Below are positions 1-5,881 of a stretch of 5,881 bases of DNA, in pieces. This DNA is from Chloroflexota bacterium (GTDB lineage: Bacteria > Chloroflexota > Anaerolineae > 4572-78 > J111). Each line of letters starts with the position of its first letter. The stretch's first letter is position 1. Both the position numbers and the translations under genes were made by a program. The stretch is taken from assembly GCA_003694775.1 (NCBI GenBank), contig RFJV01000118.1, positions 1 through 5,881 of the forward strand, given 5' to 3'. A model generated the notes under the pieces. The model made no database searches. It had not been told where the DNA came from and saw nothing but the letters and a program-made list of their open reading frames with translations.

Positions 1-17
1 AGAAAAGGAACAACAGG

Positions 18-1946
18 ATGTTTCACGGAGGATGGTGGACTTTTATCCGCTTTGACGAAGAACGGGACCGGCCGCGCATTACCTGGGCGCTTCTGCGCCG
101 GGTATGGGAGTATGCCCGTCCCTATCAGGGGAGAACCCTGGGGCTTCTGCTGACCATCTTTGCCATTACCGGCCTGAGTCTGGTTCCGCCCCTGCTGTAC
201 CGGGATTTGATTGATAACGCTATCCCTAACCGGGATATAACCCGCATCAACTGGCTGGCCCTGGGAATGATTGGCATCCCCCTGCTGAACGCGGCCATCG
301 GCGTGGGCCAGCGGTACCTGAGCGCCACCGTAGGCGAGGGTCTGATTGCCGACCTGCGGAACGCGCTGTTCGACCATATGCAGAGAATGAGCCTGCGCTT
401 TTTTACCCACGCCAAAACCGGCGAGCTGATGAGCCGGCTCAACAACGACGTGGTCGGCGCGCAGACCGCGCTCACCAGTACCTTTGTCAACATCATCAGC
501 AACATCGTGCTGATTGTTTCCACCCTGGCGATAATGGTTTCGCTGGAGTGGCGGCTGACGCTCCTGAGCGTCATCATAGTACCCCTGTTCCTCATCCCGA
601 CCCGCCGGGTAGGCCGGATTCTGCGGGAGGTGCGGCGTCAGAGCCTGGACCTGAACGCCCGAATGAATGCCCTGATGCACGAAACCCTGAATATCAACGG
701 CGCCCTGCTGGTCAAGCTGTTTGGCCGGCAGGAAGACGAAATGCGCCGCTTCCGCGAGCGCAGTGCCGCGGTGGCCCGGATTGGGGTAAAATCCGCCCTG
801 ATTGGCCGCTGGTTTTTTGTTGGGCTGGGTGTGGTCAGCGCGGTGGGGACGGCAGTGGTCTTCTGGGCCGGGGCGTACCTGGTTCTGCAGGGCGAATTCA
901 CCATCGGCACGATTGTGGCCTTTGGGGCGTACGTTACCCAACTGTACGGCCCGCTCAGCTCTATCAGCAATGCCCACGTGGAATTTGCCACCAGTATGGT
1001 CAGTTTTGAGCGGGTGTTCCAGGTGCTCGACCTGCCGGTGGAGATACAGGACAAGCCGGACGCGGTAGAGCTGACCAACGTACGCGGGGAAGTGACTTTT
1101 GATGATGTCTCCTTCAGCTACACTGCCGGCGGTGACGGCGGCGCGGCGGCCCTGGGACTGAATGCCGGTCGCGATACCGGCGATGGTACGTCGGCTTCGT
1201 TTATGCCTCGGATTTCGGAGCGGCAGATGGCCCTGGAGCACATCAGCTTTCACATTATGCCGGGTGAGCTGGCCGCCCTGGTTGGGCCGAGCGGGGCAGG
1301 CAAAACCACCGTTACCTACCTGCTCCCCCGCCTGTACGACCCCACGTCGGGCCGGATTTGCCTGGACGGGTACGACCTGCGGGATATCCGCCTCTCTTCC
1401 CTGGCGCGGGCCATCGGAATGGTCACCCAGGAGACATTTTTGTTTAACGACACCCTGCGGGCCAATCTGCTTTACGCCCGGCCAGATGCCTCCCAGCAGG
1501 AGCTGGAAGAAGCGTGCAAGGCGGCCAATATACATCACTATATTGTTAGCCTGCCGAAAGGCTACGATACCGTGGTCGGAGAACGGGGCTACCGGCTCAG
1601 CGGTGGGGAGAAACAGCGTATTGCCATTGCCCGCGTTATTCTGAAAGACCCCCGTATCCTGGTGCTCGACGAGGCGACCAGCAACCTGGACAGCCAGAGC
1701 GAGGCCCTGATTCAGGAGGCCCTGGAGCGAATTATGAAAGGCCGGACCAGTATTGTCATTGCCCACCGGCTCAGCACCATCCTGGCCGCGGATGTTATCC
1801 TGGTGCTGGACCAGGGCCGGCTGGTGGAGCAGGCCCGCGGTATGAACGGCAAATCGGCTCACGAGCTACTGCTGGCGCGGGACGGTCTGTATGCCAGCCT
1901 GTACCGCACCCAGTTCCGCGACCCCGCGCCGACGATTCCGGTGTAG
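18..1946 (+). CDS. ABC exporter, fused membrane and ATPase domains (MsbA/multidrug type)
   Basis: This 642-residue half-transporter should work as a dimer in the cytoplasmic membrane, using ATP to export a lipid, drug or peptide; the cargo cannot be read from the sequence. The membrane domain spans about residues 36-325, with six likely helices near 41-61, 79-97, 157-175, 180-198, 266-289 and 296-312. The exporter intracellular loop FFTHAKTGELMSRLNND lies at 129-145. The ATPase half is complete: A-loop Tyr368, Walker A GPSGAGKT 423-430 (Lys429), Q-loop Gln471, signature LSGGE 527-531, Walker B ILVLDE 547-552 with catalytic Glu552, and H-loop His583. An extra Gly/Ala-rich stretch of about 30 residues sits between Tyr368 and Leu406. 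The ATG at 18 follows AAGGA (5-9) at an 8-base gap. The length is normal for the family once the insert is counted. It is probably co-transcribed with the kinase that starts 11 bp after its stop. Confidence 0.95.
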   Translation: MFHGGWWTFIRFDEERDRPRITWALLRRVWEYARPYQGRTLGLLLTIFAITGLSLVPPLLYRDLIDNAIPNRDITRINWLALGMIGIPLLNAAIGVGQRYLSATVGEGLIADLRNALFDHMQRMSLRFFTHAKTGELMSRLNNDVVGAQTALTSTFVNIISNIVLIVSTLAIMVSLEWRLTLLSVIIVPLFLIPTRRVGRILREVRRQSLDLNARMNALMHETLNINGALLVKLFGRQEDEMRRFRERSAAVARIGVKSALIGRWFFVGLGVVSAVGTAVVFWAGAYLVLQGEFTIGTIVAFGAYVTQLYGPLSSISNAHVEFATSMVSFERVFQVLDLPVEIQDKPDAVELTNVRGEVTFDDVSFSYTAGGDGGAAALGLNAGRDTGDGTSASFMPRISERQMALEHISFHIMPGELAALVGPSGAGKTTVTYLLPRLYDPTSGRICLDGYDLRDIRLSSLARAIGMVTQETFLFNDTLRANLLYARPDASQQELEEACKAANIHHYIVSLPKGYDTVVGERGYRLSGGEKQRIAIARVILKDPRILVLDEATSNLDSQSEALIQEALERIMKGRTSIVIAHRLSTILAADVILVLDQGRLVEQARGMNGKSAHELLLARDGLYASLYRTQFRDPAPTIPV

Positions 1947-1957
1947 AGGTTTGGAAG

Positions 1958-2905
1958 ATGACCCTGAAGCCGGCGTTTGAGGTTATCGGGTTGGGAGCCA
2001 GCCCGGTAGACATTCTCAGCCTGGTCGAGGAATTCCCAACCGGGGAATCGGTCCACCAGGCCCAGGCAATGGCCATCGACGGCGGGGGGCCGGTGGCTAC
2101 GGCGATGGCCACCCTGGCCCGGCTGGGCGCCCGGACGGCGATGGTCGATGTCATCGGCGATGACTGGCGCGGGCAGGTTATCCGGCAGAGCTTTTTGCGT
2201 CTGGGGGTGGGGGTCGACTTTCTGCGAGTTCAACCCGGCAGAACTTCGGCCACTTCCAGTATTCTGGTGCGCCGCCGGGACGGGGCGCGGGTGATTGTCT
2301 TCTTTCCGGGTGATGGGGACGGAGTGACCCCTGCCGACCTGCCGCGGGCGGCTATTGCCGCGGCCCGCTTTCTGCACGTCAACGGACGCCATTGGGAGGC
2401 CTGTCTGGAGGCCTGCCGGCTGGCGCGCCAGCATGGCGTTCAGGTGTCTTTTGACGGGGGCGCGCATCGCTACCGGCCAGACCTGGACCGGCTGATGCCG
2501 CTGGTGGACATCTGTATTGTGGCCCGGCAGTTTGCCGAAGCCTACACCGGAGAGACGGATGTCCACCGGGCCGGGATGGCACTTCTGGCAGAGGGTGCGC
2601 GGCTGGTCGCCATTACCGATGGCCTGCACGGCAGCTGGATTTTCCCCGCCGGCCAGCCCGCTTTTCACCAGCCGGCCTTCCAGACCGCGGGGGTGGTCGA
2701 TACCACCGGCTGTGGTGACAGTTATCACGGTGCGTTTCTGTTTGGCTTGCTAAGAGGTTTTGACCTGCGGCAGACCGCGGCCCTGGCCAGCGCGGTCGCC
2801 GCGCTGAACACGCGGGGGCTGGGGGGACGCGCTGGTCTGCCTACCCTTGAGGAGGCCGTGGCTTTTATGGCGCAGGCGCGCCCGCTGGAAGAGCGGCCCT
2901 TTTGA
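1958..2905 (+). CDS. PfkB-family carbohydrate kinase, substrate unassigned
   Basis: A 315-residue cytoplasmic sugar kinase of the ribokinase/PfkB fold, expected to move the ATP gamma-phosphate onto a sugar hydroxyl. The N-terminal PfkB signature region is GGGPVATAMATLARLG (42-57) and the C-terminal signature is DTTGCGDSYHGAF (248-260), with Asp254 as the predicted catalytic base. The usual Ala of the GAGD anion-hole motif is Cys252 here. The tail ALNTRGLGGRAGLP (282-295) and the GGGPxATA form recall sulfofructose kinase YihV and related KDG-kinase-like proteins. That is similarity by eye only, and no other sulfoglycolysis gene is present to support it. The length is normal and the frame is intact. 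The ATG at 1958 follows AGAGG (1945-1949), which overlaps the exporter's stop codon; the 11-bp gap argues for one transcript. Its TGA stop lies inside the -35 box of the next gene's putative promoter. Family assignment is firm; substrate is unknown. Confidence 0.93.
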   Translation: MTLKPAFEVIGLGASPVDILSLVEEFPTGESVHQAQAMAIDGGGPVATAMATLARLGARTAMVDVIGDDWRGQVIRQSFLRLGVGVDFLRVQPGRTSATSSILVRRRDGARVIVFFPGDGDGVTPADLPRAAIAAARFLHVNGRHWEACLEACRLARQHGVQVSFDGGAHRYRPDLDRLMPLVDICIVARQFAEAYTGETDVHRAGMALLAEGARLVAITDGLHGSWIFPAGQPAFHQPAFQTAGVVDTTGCGDSYHGAFLFGLLRGFDLRQTAALASAVAALNTRGLGGRAGLPTLEEAVAFMAQARPLEERPF

Positions 2906-2932
2906 CGAATTCGCGGTCTCGTGGTATACAAT
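2902..2932 (+). promoter_or_regulatory. Putative sigma70 promoter for the ribokinase-like gene
   Basis: TTGACG (2902-2907, 5 of 6 to consensus) is followed after exactly 17 bases by TATACA (2925-2930), preceded by the extended -10 dinucleotide TG (2922-2923). An alternative -10, TACAAT (2927-2932), would give a 19-base spacer. The predicted start near 2937 leaves a leader of about 36 bases before the ATG at 2973. The -35 contains the TGA stop (2903-2905) of the upstream kinase, so the promoter sits at the gene boundary. It is inferred from sequence alone, and the host's consensus is not known. Confidence 0.5.
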
Positions 2933-2959
2933 GCCCATTCGCCACACTTCCCATCGCAC

Positions 2960-2965
2960 AGAGGA
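2960..2965 (+). promoter_or_regulatory. Ribosome binding site fixing the ribokinase-like start
   Basis: AGAGGA lies 7 bases before the ATG at 2973. It decides the start: the same frame is open back to 2847, but the extra 42 codons overlap the previous gene, encode a basic Trp/Arg-rich stretch unlike the family, and would include the putative promoter. The beta-strand that opens ribokinases (TITVVGSF) begins just after the 2973 start. Confidence 0.7.
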
Positions 2966-2972
2966 CAGCAAA

Positions 2973-3905
2973 ATGAATCATCCCACCATCACCGTTGTTG
3001 GTAGCTTTGCCGTTGGAATGACCATCCGCACCGACCGGATGCCCGTATTCGGCGAAACCCTGCGCGGCTCCGATTTTGATATGGGGCCGGGCGGCAAAGG
3101 GTCGAACCAGGCGGTGGGCGCGGCCCGGCTGGGCGCGTCGGCCTGGTTTGCCGGCATCATTGGCCAGGATAAGCTGGGCGATATTGCCGTGGACCTGTAC
3201 GCGGCGGAGGGGGTCAATACCCGTTATCTCCACCGCACCGAAAAAATGGCAACCGGCGTGGGCTTTATCATCCTCAACCAGGCCGGGGAGAACGGCATCA
3301 TTCTGGATATGTCGGCCAACCGGCTGATGGACGCGGCCTTTGTGGACGGGGTGGAAAGCCAGATTGCCCGGAGCGACCTGGTGGCCTCGGTGCTGGAGAT
3401 ACCGGTGGAAGCCGCGGCGCGGGCAATGGCCCTGGGACGGCGTCACGGGGTGCGGACTTTGCTGAACCCCGCGCCCGCCGCGCCCCTGGACGAGTCTATC
3501 CTGCAGAATGTTGACGTGCTGACCCCCAACGAAACCGAGCTTCGCATCCTGCTGGGCCTGCCGCCGGACGACCCCACCCCAACGCCGGAGCTGGCCCACC
3601 GCCTGCAAGAGATGGGGGCGCGTACGGTAGTGGTCACGATGGGGCACGCCGGCGCGCTCATTCTGGACGACGGCATACAGACCCAGGTTCCGGGAGTCGG
3701 TGTGGAGGTTGTGGATACCACCGGCGCGGGCGATGCCTTCAATGCCGGGCTGGCTGTGGCCCTGTCCGAGGGACGGGACCTGGTGGAGGCAGTAAAATTT
3801 GCCAACTGCTGTGGCGCGCTGGCCTGCACCCGGCTGGGGGTCATCCCGGCCTTGCCGGACCGCCAGGCCGTGGAGCGGGTGTTCGAAGCGAATTTTGAGG
3901 CGTAG
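2973..3905 (+). CDS. Ribokinase-like PfkB sugar kinase
   Basis: A 310-residue cytoplasmic kinase of the ribokinase subgroup. Visible motifs are GETLRGSDFDMGPGGKGSNQ (27-46) with the sugar-binding GGKGSN, Glu142 in LEIP, LNPAPA (164-169), TPNETEL (184-190, nucleotide/Mg side) and DTTGAGD (248-254) with catalytic Asp254. The order and length (about 300-310) match ribokinase (ribose + ATP to ribose 5-phosphate). However, the segment after strand 1 reads GSFAVGM where ribokinases have GSxNxD. The Asn and Asp that contact ribose in the E. coli enzyme are missing, so a different pentose, nucleoside or related polyol is possible; I leave the symbol blank for that reason. It follows another PfkB kinase by 67 bp, with its own likely promoter. 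Its last codons, GAG GCG TAG, are part of the inverted-repeat cluster at the convergent junction. Confidence 0.92.
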   Translation: MNHPTITVVGSFAVGMTIRTDRMPVFGETLRGSDFDMGPGGKGSNQAVGAARLGASAWFAGIIGQDKLGDIAVDLYAAEGVNTRYLHRTEKMATGVGFIILNQAGENGIILDMSANRLMDAAFVDGVESQIARSDLVASVLEIPVEAAARAMALGRRHGVRTLLNPAPAAPLDESILQNVDVLTPNETELRILLGLPPDDPTPTPELAHRLQEMGARTVVVTMGHAGALILDDGIQTQVPGVGVEVVDTTGAGDAFNAGLAVALSEGRDLVEAVKFANCCGALACTRLGVIPALPDRQAVERVFEANFEA

Positions 3906-3946
3906 AACGGGCGTAGGGGCGTAGCACCGCTACGCCCACAGCACCG

Positions 3947-3955
<9 letters not shown>
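3897..3955. repeat. Cluster of GGCGTA repeats forming nested inverted repeats
   Basis: GGCGTA occurs three times on + (3899, 3910, 3918) and twice on - (as TACGCC at 3931 and 3948) within 55 bases. There is an 8-bp tandem duplication, GGGCGTAG at 3909-3916 and 3917-3924. There is also a 14-base direct repeat, AGCACCGYTACGCC at 3923-3936 and 3940-3953, with one mismatch. The outer arms GAGGCGTA (3897-3904) and TACGCCTC (3948-3955) are the final codons of the two convergent genes, which both end Glu-Ala-stop. This looks like a decayed copy of an intergenic palindromic repeat, or a terminator grown by local duplication. Confidence 0.7.
3917..3937. terminator. Hairpin between convergent genes, possible bidirectional terminator
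   Basis: A perfect 9-bp stem, GGGCGTAGC / GCTACGCCC, closes an ACC loop 11 bases past the ribokinase-like stop and 9 bases past the avtA stop. Position and stability suit transcription ending on both strands. No run of T follows on either strand, so it is not a classical intrinsic terminator; it could instead block RNA decay or be part of a dispersed repeat. Confidence 0.5.
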
Positions 3956-5203
<1,248 letters not shown>

Positions 5204-5230
5204 TTTTGGGCGTCCTTTTTGGTGGGGATT

Positions 5231-5881
5231 TTAGATGGCGAGGTCAAAGGGCAGGTCGCTAATATCTCTCAAACGGCGACCGTCCACGAGGGTTTTCAGC
5301 ATATCGAGCTGGTCTTCGTTGTCTGCTTCTTCGATGGCCTTTTGGAGTTCTGGTAGGGCAAAGTGGTAAACACAGTCCAGGTCACCGGTTCCGAGGGCCA
5401 GTGAGGCAATGCGGGTGGGCAGAGGCTCCGCGGTCACGGCAACGATGTGCGGCGTATGGCCTTTCCGGTTGCGCACCAGGTTCAGTGCTTCGGTGCGGGT
5501 GTTTTGAGACCGGTCACTGCGGATGGTCCATTTGCAGGAAATGCTGGCGTGCAGAAGGGGGAGCGGATGGTCAGGGTCGGGGTGATTGGCGGCTCTTAAA
5601 GGCGTACCTCGGACAATGGGGGTGTCGCTTTCAAGAATTGTTTGGTGGTGGTTAATTTCGTCATCGGAAACGGGCCGCCGGCTTATCACTATATCAGGAC
5701 GGATAATGTAGTTTCCGCCCAAAGCCGCGCCTAATATCGGGTCTTCATTGACCTTTTGCTCAATATGAGCCAGGTGTTCATATTGGTAGAAGCTGGATAT
5801 GGCTAATTTCCCTACTTCATACAGCCACTTGCCCGGACGGAGGTGCTGAAGCAGGTTAAATGCGTTGGTAATAAATTCCTG
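5231..5881 (-). CDS. Type II restriction endonuclease, NgoMIV family, 5' end outside window
   Basis: A partial gene: the frame is open from the right edge to TAA at 5231-5233, giving 216 C-terminal residues. NgoMIV itself is about 286 residues and works as a tetramer that cuts GCCGGC. Counting from the window edge, residues 62-63 are the Pro-Asp of IIRPDIVISRR. Residues 115-117 are Ser-Cys-Lys in HASISCKWTIRSD, and Glu131 follows Lys117 by 13 intervening residues, the PD...SCK-x13-E metal site of the NgoMIV/Cfr10I group. LQHLRPGKW, the segment RTEALNLVRNRKG, VTAEPLPTRIASLALGTGDL and the C-terminal DLPFDLAI also fit that family. About 70 N-terminal residues should lie beyond the window. An apparent TTG start at 5722 is internal and is not the true start. 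The gene is lower in G+C than its neighbours, suggesting transfer. It could be co-transcribed with avtA 27 bp downstream. Specificity is inferred from the family, not shown. Confidence 0.88.
   Translation of the reverse strand, partial: QEFITNAFNLLQHLRPGKWLYEVGKLAISSFYQYEHLAHIEQKVNEDPILGAALGGNYIIRPDIVISRRPVSDDEINHHQTILESDTPIVRGTPLRAANHPDPDHPLPLLHASISCKWTIRSDRSQNTRTEALNLVRNRKGHTPHIVAVTAEPLPTRIASLALGTGDLDCVYHFALPELQKAIEEADNEDQLDMLKTLVDGRRLRDISDLPFDLAI

Noticed and set aside
1526..1545. Perfect 7-bp inverted repeat CAATATA-catcac-TATATTG in the exporter gene
   Set aside because: It encodes conserved ATPase residues (AANIHHYIVSLP) in mid-gene and has no boundary or partner signal; probably chance from Ile/Tyr codons.
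2847..2972. A 42-residue N-terminal extension of the ribokinase-like protein
   Set aside because: It overlaps the upstream kinase, has no good ribosome site, is unlike the family and covers the promoter; the ATG at 2973 has a clear AGAGGA site.
1859..3647. Long open frames on the - strand opposite the two kinases
   Set aside because: They lie opposite well-conserved PfkB genes, show low-complexity His/Arg/Pro-rich translations and have no family motif.
5228..5247. TTGACC and TAAAAT boxes on the - strand before avtA
   Set aside because: The spacer is only 8 bases, too short for a sigma70 promoter, and no other well-spaced pair was evident.
5231..5722. A 163-residue restriction protein starting at TTG 5722
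   Set aside because: The frame stays open to the window edge, and the 53 upstream codons encode family-like sequence (LQHLRPGKW, a Tyr/His-rich helix). The TTG is an internal leucine codon and the gene is simply cut by the window.

Overview
The window holds five protein-coding genes on high-GC DNA (about 60-65% G+C by eye on the left). Three read rightward at 18-3905 and two read leftward at 3947-5881. The style is that of a free-living, high-GC bacterium. The ABC exporter subtype with a linker before the Walker A motif, together with this gene mix, makes me think of Chloroflexota, but that is only an impression and the window has no phylogenetic marker.

Left block (+ strand): a complete homodimer-type ABC exporter (membrane domain fused to ATPase) is followed after 11 bp by a PfkB-family sugar kinase. 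After a 67-bp gap comes a second, ribokinase-like PfkB kinase. The first two are probably one transcript. The third probably has its own sigma70-type promoter, whose -35 box overlaps the stop codon of the kinase before it. Both kinases keep the DTxGxGD catalytic motif, but they differ in the sugar-binding half. The ribokinase-like one lacks the N-x-D ribose contact near its start, so its substrate may not be ribose.

Junction (3897-3955): the convergent genes end in a dense set of GGCGTA units, three on + and two on -. These make a perfect 9-bp hairpin nested inside an outer inverted repeat that contains both genes' last codons. It is either a bidirectional terminator without a U-tract or a decayed dispersed palindromic repeat.

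Right block (- strand): a full-length valine-pyruvate aminotransferase (avtA) is preceded, 27 bp upstream on the same strand, by the C-terminal 216 residues of a type II restriction endonuclease of the NgoMIV family. Its PD...SCK...E active site is intact. This gene runs off the right edge of the window and is visibly poorer in G+C (about 40-55% per 60-base line). The right edge is therefore probably the start of an acquired restriction-modification locus, with the partner methyltransferase outside the window. By hand I count 15 copies of GCCGGC, the NgoMIV target, in this window, so the host must be protected if the specificity is the same.

I see no RNA genes, CRISPR array, insertion sequence or phage gene. 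No wholly new system is evident. The most useful leads are the restriction gene at the edge, the junction repeat and the altered ribokinase substrate site.
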